This document shows positions 8,216 through 17,008 of a DNA stretch of 40,849 bases, piece by piece; position 1 is the first letter of the stretch, and every line of letters begins with the position of its first letter. The notes beneath the pieces are model-generated. The model worked only from the letters and a program-made list of their open reading frames with translations, did no database searches and had not been told where the DNA came from. This DNA is from Planctomycetota bacterium (GTDB lineage: Bacteria > Planctomycetota > Planctomycetia > Gemmatales > Gemmataceae). The DNA lies in assembly GCA_003669555.1 (NCBI GenBank), contig QWOS01000006.1:1-40849 (forward strand), given 5' to 3'. Both the position numbers and the translations under genes were made by a program.

Positions 8216-9180
8216 TGAGGCAGCCCGAGCTGCGACAGGATACTGTCGAGGGGCGCTGGGTGCTGATCAGTCCTGGTCGGGCCATGCGGCCCATGCCCCA
8301 TGATGAGCCATTCCTGACGGATGAGGGAGCCTGCCCATTTTGCGAAGGGAATGAACAGGCCACCCCACCAGAAAAAGTCGCCTGGCGATTGCCACATTCC
8401 CCAGCGGATGGACCCGGCTGGCGGGCGCGCATCGTTCCCAACCGGTATCCAGCGGTGGTCCAGACCGCCATACCCTTGTCCGGACCGCAAGTGGCGGCGG
8501 TGGGCACGCATGAGGTGGTGGTGGAATGCCCAGGCCACCGGGCCAGCTCGGTTGGCCTGGGCGCTGCGCATTGGCACGGGTTGATGCGCCTGGCGCGCGA
8601 CCGGGTGGCGGGTATGTCAGGCGATCCCGCTCATGGCTGGGTGCAACTATTCAAGAATGCGGGCGGGGCTGCCGGGGCCAGTCTGTTACATGCGCACATG
8701 CAGATCCTCAGCGTGCCCGTGGTGCCGCACCGGGTGGAATCGATGCTGGAGCGAGCCCGCGACCTGGGGCATTGCCCTGTCTGCCGTATGGTGGAATGGG
8801 AGAGAAGCGAGAAAACCAGGATGGTTGCCGAGGAGGGTGGCCTGGTGGCCTTTTGCCCGTTTGCTTCGGGATTCCCGCACGAAGTATGGATCTGTCCGGT
8901 TGGGCATCAGTCGCACTGGGAGACCACTCCGGAGGCTACCCTCCAGAAAATGGCGGATCTTCTTTGGCGTGTGCTGGCCCGTCTGGAGGAACGGTTGGGT
9001 CTTTTTCCGCACAATCTGGTCTGGCAGGGGGCTCCTCGCCATCACCCTTTGGCCGGCCATGGTCACTGGATGGTGCGGGTTCTGCCGCGGTTGAATGGTA
9101 TCGCCGGGTTCGAATGGGGTACCGGCATGCTGATCAACACGGTGCCCCCCGAGGAAGCGGCTGGAATGCTGGCGGATTGA
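8215..9180 (+). CDS. GalT-like nucleotidyltransferase (HIT superfamily)
   Basis: A 321-aa protein resembling galactose-1-phosphate uridylyltransferase, which swaps UMP between UDP-glucose and a sugar 1-phosphate through a uridylyl-histidine. Visible: opening DTVEGRWVLISPGR, zinc-type CPFC at 40-43, VPNRYPA at 75-80, GTHEVVVE at 97-104, the active-site region GASLLHAHMQI (154-164), a second CPVC at 187-190, and a C-terminal half with GHGHWMVRVLPR. The usual HPH triad is HAH here (159-161). The start at 8215 overlaps the permease stop (TGATG); a longer N-terminus would lie inside the permease gene. It may act on a substrate other than galactose 1-phosphate. Coupling to an exporter suggests glycan or nucleotide-sugar metabolism tied to export, which is inference. 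Confidence 0.85.
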   Translation: MRQPELRQDTVEGRWVLISPGRAMRPMPHDEPFLTDEGACPFCEGNEQATPPEKVAWRLPHSPADGPGWRARIVPNRYPAVVQTAIPLSGPQVAAVGTHEVVVECPGHRASSVGLGAAHWHGLMRLARDRVAGMSGDPAHGWVQLFKNAGGAAGASLLHAHMQILSVPVVPHRVESMLERARDLGHCPVCRMVEWERSEKTRMVAEEGGLVAFCPFASGFPHEVWICPVGHQSHWETTPEATLQKMADLLWRVLARLEERLGLFPHNLVWQGAPRHHPLAGHGHWMVRVLPRLNGIAGFEWGTGMLINTVPPEEAAGMLAD

Positions 9181-9195
9181 TCGCGTCGCCCCACC

Positions 9196-9230
9196 CCCAG
9201 GCCAGGCGTGAAGGCAAGCTGGGAAGTTTT
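9196..9230 (+). terminator. Possible terminator between convergent operons
   Basis: CCCAGGCC (9196-9203) can pair with GGC plus CTGGG (9213-9215 and 9219-9223) with a 3-nt bulge. The stem is followed by AAG and four T residues at 9227-9230. It lies in the 51-bp gap between the GalT-like gene and the convergent CorA gene. The T-tract is short, so support is weak. Confidence 0.3.
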
Positions 9231-9231
9231 G

Positions 9232-10230
9232 TCACAACCACTTTCGCCAGCGAAAATAAATGTAACCGCTGCCGCCTATCAGAGTCAGCAGAAAAAGCAC
9301 AAACGCATAACCATGGTCCCATTCGGCCTCAGGTATTTTCAAATTCATCCCGTAGATTCCGGTGATCAGGGCCATGGGCAGGATGATGGTGGAGACGGCG
9401 GTGAGGACGCGCATCACCTCGTTGAGACGGTGGGAGGCGCTGCCCAGATGGATCTGCACCAGATCCGATACCATCTCACGGTTGGTTTCGAGCATCTCGA
9501 GGCAGCGCAGCAGGTGGTCATGCACATCGCGGAAGTGGATGAGTTGGTGCTCGCGGATGCGGGGGCTCTCGCCCCGCATGAGGCGGGCGACCGCTTCGCG
9601 TTCGTGCAGCAGGGTGCGTCTGAGGCCCTGGATAGCACGCTTCTGCTCCATCAGGTCCCGCAAGACGCCTGGCACCGGGTTGTCTACAAGCGAGGCTTCC
9701 AGATTGTCCAGATTGTCTTCGATCTGGTCCACCACCGGGAGGTAGCCATCCACCGTTTCGTCAATGACGCGCAGCAACAGGAAATCGGCCCCACGCCCCA
9801 CCATGCTGGCGTGCCGCTCAATTTGCTGCTTCAGCGAATCAACACCGCTAACTGACTGGTAATGCCAGGTGAGGAGCACCTGGTCAGTGAGTATGCAGGA
9901 AAGCTGGGTGCAGGCGGGCGCTTCGCCCGTGACCAGGGTCGAGCCCCGCAACGGATTGAAGACCAGGAACAGGTAGTTGTCAAAATTCTCCATTTTTGGC
10001 AGGTGAGGGATGGAATCCTCGAAGCGCTTCGGGCGCCTCATGTCATCCAGTGTCAGGGGGTGGAGGCATTCCAGCCAGGCGATAACCAGGTTTTCCTCGG
10101 CTTCGTCGGGGTTGTCGAGGTCGATCCAAAGCACCCAGCCAGAGGGGAGCGGTTCGCGCTTTTCGAGCATCTCCACAGAGGCAGCAGCGCACTCCTCGCT
10201 CCCTTCCCGGGCAAGAAACAGATGAATCAT
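9232..10230 (-). CDS. corA: CorA family magnesium/divalent metal transporter
   Basis: A 332-aa inner-membrane Mg2+ (or Co2+/Ni2+) channel that works as a pentamer. The soluble alpha/beta N-terminal domain and the long stalk helix (about 150-280) precede two TM segments. The signature YGMN is at about 293-296, directly after the pore helix (STIILPMALITGI), and the second TM (GYAFVLFLLTLIGGSGYIYF) leads to the basic tail RWRKWL. The ATG at 10230 overlaps the upstream gene's stop (ATGA), giving translational coupling, and its N-terminus MIHLFLA fits the family better than a longer version starting 45 bases upstream. Confidence 0.93.
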   Translation of the reverse strand: MIHLFLAREGSEECAAASVEMLEKREPLPSGWVLWIDLDNPDEAEENLVIAWLECLHPLTLDDMRRPKRFEDSIPHLPKMENFDNYLFLVFNPLRGSTLVTGEAPACTQLSCILTDQVLLTWHYQSVSGVDSLKQQIERHASMVGRGADFLLLRVIDETVDGYLPVVDQIEDNLDNLEASLVDNPVPGVLRDLMEQKRAIQGLRRTLLHEREAVARLMRGESPRIREHQLIHFRDVHDHLLRCLEMLETNREMVSDLVQIHLGSASHRLNEVMRVLTAVSTIILPMALITGIYGMNLKIPEAEWDHGYAFVLFLLTLIGGSGYIYFRWRKWL

Positions 10231-11138
10231 GGGGACGGTTTTCCTGTGGGTTTCACCAGGGTTCCCAGCAGCCACGGTCCCGCCAGGGCGGGCCAGCCGG
10301 TGACCGGCTCGGCGGTTGCCCGCAGGCCGTACCCATGCCCGCCCCTGGCGAACAGATGCAACTCGAAGGGAACCTTGGCGCGCCTCAGGGCCTGGGCCAT
10401 CAGCAAGCTGCTATCGGGGGTAACAGGATCGTTCATGGCGTGGACCAGGAAGGTGGGGGGTGTCTTGGCGTGCACTTTCACATGGGGAAGGAGTGCCTGT
10501 GTCTTGGAGTCCACCAGGTAGGCTGGGTAGATAAGCAAGGCCGCCGAGGGAACACACGATTGCTCGTCCACCATGTCGCTGGCCGGATAGCCCCGTGCGG
10601 TGGCCAGGCTGGTGAGGGTCGCCACCTCTCCTCCGGCGGAAAAACCAAGGATTGCCACCTTGTCCGGGTTCAGATTCCATTCCTTGGCGCGGGAACGGGT
10701 GAGGCTGATGGCTCGCTGGGCATCAGTCACAGCGTTTTGCCAGGGGGTCTCTCCGGCAGGGGCCGGTACGCGGTAGCTGAGCACAACACCGGCGATGCCC
10801 AAAGTGTTGAGCCACTCTGCCACCTCGGATCCCTCGAGATCCCAGGCAAGGATGTGCCTGCCACCCCCTGGGCAAATCACCACGGCTGCGCCGGTGGCTT
10901 TTTCAGCGGGGGGAAGAAAAACGGTTACCTGTGGGTCTACCACAGGGGTAAGCCGAAACACCGACTTGCCAGCCACCTTGCCCTCGCCGGGCTTGGTGAT
11001 ATCGCGGGTGGGTGCTGGCTCGCGGGTTTCGCGAGGAGCTTTACCTGACCACAGCCGCACAACCGGGGGAGCCAGCCGTTTTTCGGCGGTGGCCTGAGCT
11101 TGTAACAGGAACAATAAAGCGACGGATGAAAAGAACAT
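10227..11138 (-). CDS. Secreted alpha/beta hydrolase (esterase/BD-FAE-like)
   Basis: A 303-aa exported alpha/beta hydrolase. Residues 1-18 are a signal peptide (MFFSSVALLFLLQAQATA). The oxyanion-hole motif CPGGGR is at 89-94, the nucleophile elbow GFSAGG at 165-170 (Ser167), the acid at Asp237 (NDPVTP) and the base at His268 (GGHGYG). This layout matches the family often labelled acetyl xylan esterase/endo-1,4-beta-xylanase-like or BD-FAE, acting on acyl esters of polysaccharides outside the cytoplasm. The ATG at 11138 was preferred to one 54 bases upstream because it starts directly at the leader and has CGGAA about eight bases before it. It is coupled by ATGA overlap to the CorA gene, though a functional link is not obvious. 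Confidence 0.88.
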   Translation of the reverse strand: MFFSSVALLFLLQAQATAEKRLAPPVVRLWSGKAPRETREPAPTRDITKPGEGKVAGKSVFRLTPVVDPQVTVFLPPAEKATGAAVVICPGGGRHILAWDLEGSEVAEWLNTLGIAGVVLSYRVPAPAGETPWQNAVTDAQRAISLTRSRAKEWNLNPDKVAILGFSAGGEVATLTSLATARGYPASDMVDEQSCVPSAALLIYPAYLVDSKTQALLPHVKVHAKTPPTFLVHAMNDPVTPDSSLLMAQALRRAKVPFELHLFARGGHGYGLRATAEPVTGWPALAGPWLLGTLVKPTGKPSP

Positions 11139-11264
11139 GGCAAGGTTCCGCTGGTTTGGGGTGAGTGGCTGGCCTGGGTAGTTTTCGGCCACGAGGAACC
11201 CGGTTGATTCTATGAACCGGCCCCGTTATGGCCGCCAAATGAGAATATCCGCCCATTGGCCTGA

Positions 11265-14200
11265 ATGCCAGGACCTGACCAGAAAGTCAGGGAACAGCGG
11301 AGGCAGGGTGTAACTACGGGGGGCAGAGTGGGAAAACGACGCCAACCGGGCTGGCGCGCATGGGTGGTGCGCGGATTGGTTTTTGGCAGCACCGGGATGG
11401 TGCTGGCATTGGCTTCCGTTTTTTGGGCCTGGACCAATCCGTCCCAGTTGCGGCAGACGGTTTTGGCAGCCCTGGCGGAAGAAATGCCCGGTAGTATTCC
11501 CTCTCTTGAAGGGGCCTCGATGCGGTTGCTGGGTGGTATCACCCTGGTGGGACTGCGCGTGGCCCGGCGGGACGACCTCGACAAATCAGATTTTTTTTAT
11601 GTGCCCCGGGCGGTGCTGTTCCATGACAAGGAGCAGCTCATTGATGGCAAACTGGCTATTCGCAAAGTGGAGTTGTTTGAGCCCAGGCTGCGGCTGATCC
11701 GGACCCGTTCGGGCGACTGGAATCTGGAAGGATTGACCCCTGGCGCAGCCGATTCCAGCAATCCGATTCCAACGCTGGTGGTGGAAGGGGGCGTGCTGCA
11801 AGTGGAAGACCGTACCACCGGCACCGCAGGGCCACCTATTGGCCACCTGCTGGAAATACGGCAGGTGGAAATGCTGGCAATGAACGATCCACCAGGCATG
11901 TTTCGCCTGGAAGCGCGCGGTGTATCCGACCTGCTGGGCCCGGTGACCATGCTGCTCGAGCAGGAACGATCCTCGAAAGCGTGGGCGGCACGCATCGAAT
12001 TGTCGGCTCTGACGCTGGATGCCACGGCGTTGAGGGCCGCTGCTTCCCTGTTGCAGATTCCCGATTTGGGTACCCTCGAGGTGCGTGGCAGAGGTAAAGT
12101 GGTGCTGGAGTTGGCTGGTAGCTCCCAGCGGAGCATGTCCCATCAGGCCACTTTTGAATTCCAGGGACTCCAGGTTCGTGGTGGGCCGTTCCCGCTTGCC
12201 CTGAAGGATGGCCAACTGAAAGGGCGCTGGGCCGATGGCAAAATTCCATTGATGACGCTGAGCGGGCAGGTGGGCGAAGGTGAGTTGAAAGTTCGCCTGG
12301 ATGACCTCGATCTGAAGCCCACCTCGGGCTGGCCGTCCCCCGATACGCTGGGTGGCACCTGGCGCGCTTCGCTCAGCGGTATGCCTGTGGATGGGGATCT
12401 GCTCCGGATGCTGCCTACCCCGTGTCCCGCAATCTGGGAACTGCTTAACCCGCAAGGGGTGGTTGACCTGGCATATCTGCGCCAGCCAAAATCGGGTGCG
12501 CCAGGAATCGGAACGCACCGGGTGGAGATCAGGCCGCGAGCGGGGAATATTCGTCCCCGGCATTTTCCCTATCAACTGAACGATGTGGACGGATTGGTGG
12601 CGGTGGGCCTGGAGAAGGGGACGAGGCCTCATGTGAGCGTGGACCTGCATGGGCTGGCCGGGCCCGATCCATGGACTGCCAAGGGGGATCTGCGGCACGA
12701 GGAGGGTGGCTGGGGGGTTGACTTGCATGTGCTGGCTGGCGACCTTGCCCTGGATAACACGCTGCTGGAGGCCCTACCGCCTCACTACCGTGACCTGGCC
12801 CGCCAGTTTCAACCCACAGCCGGACGCGTGAATGTCGATGTACGCATCCTGGCCGAGGCGGGGACGCCAGGGTTCAGCACCGAGGCAGTGATCGGGGTGA
12901 GTGAGGCGGTGGTGCGCTATGAGCATTTTCCGCTGCCTTTCGAGAAGGTGCGCGGTGTGATCGAGGTGAAACCGGATCACTGGGTGTGCCGTGATTTTAT
13001 CGGGGAACGGGGCGGCGGTGAGATCCGCATGGCGGGCCGGTCATGGCCTGGCAGGCCAGCGGCTCCACCCCGGGTGCCGGGGCCAGTCCCGGCGTCGGGC
13101 ATTTTGCCGCGGGGTTCAGCGCTCCGGGCAGAAGTGGATCTGGGTAAAATGGCCCCCATTCCGGGCCTGTTCCGGATCGTGTTACGCGGTGAAAAGCTGC
13201 CGGTGGATGATGAATTCCGGGCTGCCCTGGCCCCGCCAGGCGTTCCAGAGCGCAATATGCTGCTGGAGGCTGCCAAGGTGCTTGGCCTGTCTGAAAGACT
13301 GAGTTTTGATGCGGATGTGGTGCAGAAATTGGTGCCGACCCCCGAACTGGAGGTGGAGGTGGCATTGCGCCAGGCAACCATGACACCGCGTTTGTTTCCT
13401 TGCCGGATCGAGGATATCTCGGCTACTTGCCGTTACACACCCGACAAGATCATGGTGAGGGATATGAGACTGCGGCATGGAAAAAGCCAGGTCGCCCTTC
13501 GGGAAGGCAATATATTCCTGCGGCCTGCGGGGGGGTACCGGGCGCGATTGGAGGGCGTCCGCGCCGATCCTCTGATTCTGGAGCCCACGCTGTTGGCTGC
13601 CATGCCGGCTGCAGCCCGTCGCATGCTGCAGTCGGTTGAGCTGCGCGACCCGGTAATTCTGGCTGGAAATGTGACAATGGACTCGGCGGGCGAGGGTGCT
13701 GGGGCATGGCCGCAGATCGATTGGGATGGCAAGCTGCAGATGGCGGGAACCCGCCTGGTTGCGGGAATAGAGGCCCGGGACCTGGATGGGGAGGTGGTGT
13801 GCGAGGGACGTTTCAATGGCCATGGCGTGGAAAACGCGCACGGACAGATAGCCCTGGATCAGGGATCTGTCTTTGGCCAGAAATTCGGTCCATTGCGTAC
13901 CCGTTTCGAGATGCGGCCCGACTCGCCCGAGGTGTTGCGGCTCCGCGATATCCAGGGCACCCTGTTTGGCGGAGTGCTGGGGGGCCAGGGGCGCGTGCAC
14001 CTGGCGGCACGGCCGCGTTTTGAATTTGACCTGCGGGCTTCCCAGGTGGACCTGGCCCAGGCGGCCAGTCACAATGGGATTCCAGGGGGGTTGCAGGGTC
14101 TGGCTTTTGCCTGGCTGCATCTGGCTGGGGAAGCGGGGGATCTGGGCAGTTTCAAGGGTGAGGGCCGCCTTGACATCCCGCGGGGCCGGCTTTATGAGTT

Positions 14201-14582
14201 GCCTGTTTTCCTGGATCTGATGAAAGCTGGTGGCTTGCGGGTGCCAGACAAGACAGCCTTTGAAGAGGCCCGCGCCGAAGTGGTGATCGAGGGGCATGAA
14301 GTGCAGGTGAAGCGGCTTGACCTGCTGGGCAACGCCTTCAGTTTAAGAGGCAAAGGGAAGGTGCAGATGGAGACCCAGGATACCCAACTGGATTTCCATG
14401 TGGATCTGGCCCGCCTCAACCAGATTCTGCCACCGCTGGTCAGTGAGTTGCCCAAAGTGGTGAGTGACCAGTTGCTGGCGATCGAGGTGCGTGGCAAGCC
14501 CGGACAGCTTCGCTTCCAGAAATATTTTCTGCCACCTGTGAGCGGTCCGTTACGCAAGATGATGGGCCCGTCGGCGGATTGA
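11265..14582 (+). CDS. Large AsmA-like (AsmA/TamB/YhdP-type) envelope protein
   Basis: A 1105-aa protein with one N-terminal TM helix (about 36-56, LVFGSTGMVLALASVFWAW) and a long repetitive beta-rich body, ending in an AsmA_2-like C-terminus (ARAEVVIEGHEVQVKRLDLLGNAFSL is split over residues about 1005-1030). Signs of the family are the repeated strands of the type VELFEPRLRLIRTRSGDWNLEGL near residue 130 and repeated GxGxVxL strands. AsmA-superfamily proteins form hydrophobic grooves bridging inner and outer membranes for phospholipid transport. The next gene is an LptF/LptG-like permease 36 bp on, which supports an envelope-lipid role. The start at 11265 has no clear ribosome-binding site. 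A GTG at 11328, preceded by a GGGGGG run, is a good alternative and would shorten the protein by 21 residues. Confidence 0.8.
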   Translation: MPGPDQKVREQRRQGVTTGGRVGKRRQPGWRAWVVRGLVFGSTGMVLALASVFWAWTNPSQLRQTVLAALAEEMPGSIPSLEGASMRLLGGITLVGLRVARRDDLDKSDFFYVPRAVLFHDKEQLIDGKLAIRKVELFEPRLRLIRTRSGDWNLEGLTPGAADSSNPIPTLVVEGGVLQVEDRTTGTAGPPIGHLLEIRQVEMLAMNDPPGMFRLEARGVSDLLGPVTMLLEQERSSKAWAARIELSALTLDATALRAAASLLQIPDLGTLEVRGRGKVVLELAGSSQRSMSHQATFEFQGLQVRGGPFPLALKDGQLKGRWADGKIPLMTLSGQVGEGELKVRLDDLDLKPTSGWPSPDTLGGTWRASLSGMPVDGDLLRMLPTPCPAIWELLNPQGVVDLAYLRQPKSGAPGIGTHRVEIRPRAGNIRPRHFPYQLNDVDGLVAVGLEKGTRPHVSVDLHGLAGPDPWTAKGDLRHEEGGWGVDLHVLAGDLALDNTLLEALPPHYRDLARQFQPTAGRVNVDVRILAEAGTPGFSTEAVIGVSEAVVRYEHFPLPFEKVRGVIEVKPDHWVCRDFIGERGGGEIRMAGRSWPGRPAAPPRVPGPVPASGILPRGSALRAEVDLGKMAPIPGLFRIVLRGEKLPVDDEFRAALAPPGVPERNMLLEAAKVLGLSERLSFDADVVQKLVPTPELEVEVALRQATMTPRLFPCRIEDISATCRYTPDKIMVRDMRLRHGKSQVALREGNIFLRPAGGYRARLEGVRADPLILEPTLLAAMPAAARRMLQSVELRDPVILAGNVTMDSAGEGAGAWPQIDWDGKLQMAGTRLVAGIEARDLDGEVVCEGRFNGHGVENAHGQIALDQGSVFGQKFGPLRTRFEMRPDSPEVLRLRDIQGTLFGGVLGGQGRVHLAARPRFEFDLRASQVDLAQAASHNGIPGGLQGLAFAWLHLAGEAGDLGSFKGEGRLDIPRGRLYELPVFLDLMKAGGLRVPDKTAFEEARAEVVIEGHEVQVKRLDLLGNAFSLRGKGKVQMETQDTQLDFHVDLARLNQILPPLVSELPKVVSDQLLAIEVRGKPGQLRFQKYFLPPVSGPLRKMMGPSAD

Positions 14583-14618
14583 CAAGATGGATACAGAGGC
14601 AAATGGAGGTAATGGAGC

Positions 14619-15812
14619 GTGTTTGGAGGCATACTGTTTCGCATGATTTTCTGGGAATTGACCAAGGTGTTCGGGATCGCCCTGTTTGCGATCACGGGTA
14701 TCCTGCTTATGGCTGGTATCGTGGCTGAGGCCACGCAGCAGGGACTTGGGCCTGCCCAGATACTGGGGGCCATCCCGCTCCTGGTTCCCAGCACACTGCC
14801 TTACACCATTCCGGCCACTACGCTGTTCGCCGCCTGTGTGGTTTACGGCAGGCTAGCCGCTGACAACGAGATACTGGCCATCAAGGCTGCGGGTGTGAAC
14901 CTGGCCGCCGTGGTGATGCCGGGCATCATCCTGGGCTTTGCCATGAGCGCCATGACCATGGGGCTGTATTACCGGGTGATTCCCTACACGCATCATCTCC
15001 TGCGGTCGCTGGTATTCCGGGATGCCGAGGAGCTCATTTACACTGTCCTGAAAAAACAGGGAATGCTTTCGCATTCGCAGCTTCCCTACGCGATGTTCGT
15101 CAAGGGTGTGCAGGGGCGCAAGCTGATCAATCCCACCTTCAAGCGTCGTGATGCCAAGGGGGATGTGGATGTGGTGGCCCAGGCGCGGGAGGCGCATTTG
15201 CGTGTCAATCTCGCCAAACAGCAGATGCTGATCCACATGCGTCATGGCGTGGCCAGCACCGACGATGGTTCGAGAGGATATTTTGAGGATCGTGTCTGGG
15301 AAGTGCCCCTGCCCGCCAACCTGGCCAACGATGCCAACCGGCGGGCCCGCGATATGACCTGGCAGGAGATATTGGCCAAGCGCCAGGAATGGCTGGAATC
15401 GATTGACCGCTCAGGGGATGAGATACAGGTAGCCACGGCCAAGGTTGATTCCAACCCGGCCGATGCCAATCTGTCCAAGCATGTGGTCAATTTGCAAAAC
15501 CGTCTCAAGCACGAGAGGCAGCAACTGCGGTTTCTGGATGTGGAATTGCAAATGCGTCCGGCCCTGAGCTTCGGCTGCCTATGCTTCATTCTGGTGGGCT
15601 GCCCGGTGGGTATCTGGTTTTCCAGGGGCGATTACCTCAGTGCCTTTATCACCTGCTTTTTACCCGTGGTGGTTTCTTACTACCCGCTGATGCTATGCGG
15701 TACAGGCATGGCGAAGGATGGAAAACTGGACATTGTTACCCTGGTGTGGGGCGCTGACCTGATGCTGGCGAGTGCCGGTCTGCTGCTGATTTGGCGGCTG
15801 ACCCGGAACTGA
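14619..15812 (+). CDS. LptF/LptG family lipid-transport permease
   Basis: A 397-aa member of the YjgP/YjgQ family. LptF and LptG form the membrane part of the Lpt exporter that lifts lipopolysaccharide from the inner membrane. TM segments are at about 13-35, 50-75 and 100-125. A periplasmic beta-jellyroll-type region plus a helical stretch spans about 135-300, and three more TMs run to the C-terminus. The family motif RLAADNEILAIKAAGV follows TM2. The start is a GTG with GGAGGT eight bases upstream (14605-14610). Only one permease gene is seen, so the partner (a second LptF/G, LptB) must be elsewhere or this works as a homodimer. The last 77 bp overlap the convergent CNNM gene. Whether the cargo is LPS is inferred from the family. 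Confidence 0.88.
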   Translation: MFGGILFRMIFWELTKVFGIALFAITGILLMAGIVAEATQQGLGPAQILGAIPLLVPSTLPYTIPATTLFAACVVYGRLAADNEILAIKAAGVNLAAVVMPGIILGFAMSAMTMGLYYRVIPYTHHLLRSLVFRDAEELIYTVLKKQGMLSHSQLPYAMFVKGVQGRKLINPTFKRRDAKGDVDVVAQAREAHLRVNLAKQQMLIHMRHGVASTDDGSRGYFEDRVWEVPLPANLANDANRRARDMTWQEILAKRQEWLESIDRSGDEIQVATAKVDSNPADANLSKHVVNLQNRLKHERQQLRFLDVELQMRPALSFGCLCFILVGCPVGIWFSRGDYLSAFITCFLPVVVSYYPLMLCGTGMAKDGKLDIVTLVWGADLMLASAGLLLIWRLTRN

Positions 15813-16965
15813 AAAAACCCTCCCGCATGATTTTCGTGGTGGGCCTGGGTGGCTGTGCCTGCGGCGGACGCGGGATGATGACCGAGACGCTTTCAGTCTG
15901 GGTGATATCGTGCTCATCCTCGATGTCACCCACAATTTCCTCAAGCACATTCTCCAGGGTGAGAATGCCAACGGTCAGCCCCGCCGCGTCGCGGACGATT
16001 GCCATGGGTCTTTTCTCCCGTTTGAAAAGCCGCAAGGCCGCGGTGACGGGCTGATCGGCCTGGAGGAATAGCGGCGGGTAGATGGCGTCCTCAAGAACCA
16101 CAATCCCCTCAAGACTGAAAAGATAAAAAAGATTCTTCGTGTTGACTATGCCCACCACATTGTCAAGAGTGCCCTCGTAGACCGGCAGGCGGGTATGCGC
16201 CTCGCTCCTCACGATATCGAGGATTTTACCGGGGGAAGTGGTGATATCGAGGGCGGCCACCTCGTTCCTGGGCACCATGATGTCGCTCACCCGTTTGTCA
16301 GACAGGCGAAATACATTCTCTAGAAAATCAGCTTGTTCTGGGCCGATCATGCCGGCCTCCTCGGTGTCCTCTACCAGGAGCAGCAGCTCCTCCACAGAGT
16401 GCAGGGAGTTCTCGGCGCCGCTGGGGCGCAGGCCGATGCGCCGGGCCAGCCACATGGCGGTGCCATTCATCAGTACCAGAAAAGGCGATGATACCCGTGC
16501 GAAGACATTCAGAGGGCCGGCCACCCACAGGGCCACACGGTCGGGGACCTGCAGCGCCACGGTTTTCGGTAGCAGTTCGCCAAACACCACATGCATGAAA
16601 GTGATGGCGGTTAGCGCCACCACACCACCCACGGTGTGTCCCAGAAACAGACGCGTGGCCTCGGACATCTGTTCTGGGGGAATACCCTCCAGCAGGCCGA
16701 TGAGCAGGTGAGCCAGCGCCCGTTCACCCACCCATCCCAGCAGGATGCTGGCGATGGTGATGCCAAGTTGCGTCGCGGCGATGGAACGATCCAGGTGCAG
16801 GGTGGCCGTGGCCACAGCGGCGGAACCAGGAATTCCCTGCGTGACCATGGTTTCGACCTTGGTCCGGCGCACAGCCACCAGGGCGAATTCGGCCGCCACA
16901 AAAAAGGCATTCAGCAGGATGAGGAATGGTAATAGAATCACCACCCCCGCCAGGCTCAGAAGCAT
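15736..16965 (-). CDS. CNNM/HlyC-CorC family membrane protein with CBS pair
   Basis: A 409-aa protein with an N-terminal DUF21 (CNNM) membrane domain of about 190 residues (TMs near 5-25, 65-85, 95-120 and 130-150; motifs FFVAAEFALVAVRRTK and FGELLPKT) followed by a CBS pair (about 210-335; MVPRNEVAALD, HTRLPVYEG, LTLENVLEEIVGDIEDEHD). Family members are Mg2+/Co2+ efflux or resistance proteins regulated by nucleotide binding to the CBS domains. The usual C-terminal CorC_HlyC domain is missing. The protein ends in a Pro/Ser-rich tail of about 60 residues, the last 25 of which are encoded opposite the end of the LptF-like gene. The start has no clear ribosome-binding site. Confidence 0.88.
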   Translation of the reverse strand: MLLSLAGVVILLPFLILLNAFFVAAEFALVAVRRTKVETMVTQGIPGSAAVATATLHLDRSIAATQLGITIASILLGWVGERALAHLLIGLLEGIPPEQMSEATRLFLGHTVGGVVALTAITFMHVVFGELLPKTVALQVPDRVALWVAGPLNVFARVSSPFLVLMNGTAMWLARRIGLRPSGAENSLHSVEELLLLVEDTEEAGMIGPEQADFLENVFRLSDKRVSDIMVPRNEVAALDITTSPGKILDIVRSEAHTRLPVYEGTLDNVVGIVNTKNLFYLFSLEGIVVLEDAIYPPLFLQADQPVTAALRLFKREKRPMAIVRDAAGLTVGILTLENVLEEIVGDIEDEHDITQTESVSVIIPRPPQAQPPRPTTKIMREGFFSSGSAAKSAADRHSPASGQRPTPG

Positions 16966-17008
16966 GGTTCGGACTTTCCCGATCTGGGGGACGAAATGCT
17001 GGCGATGG

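Noticed and set aside
11586-14297. Two long minus-strand frames (380 and 371 codons) opposite the AsmA-like gene
   Set aside because: They are His/Gln/Arg/Pro-rich shadows of a GC-rich gene; the plus strand gives a continuous 1105-aa protein with a membrane anchor and beta-rich body.
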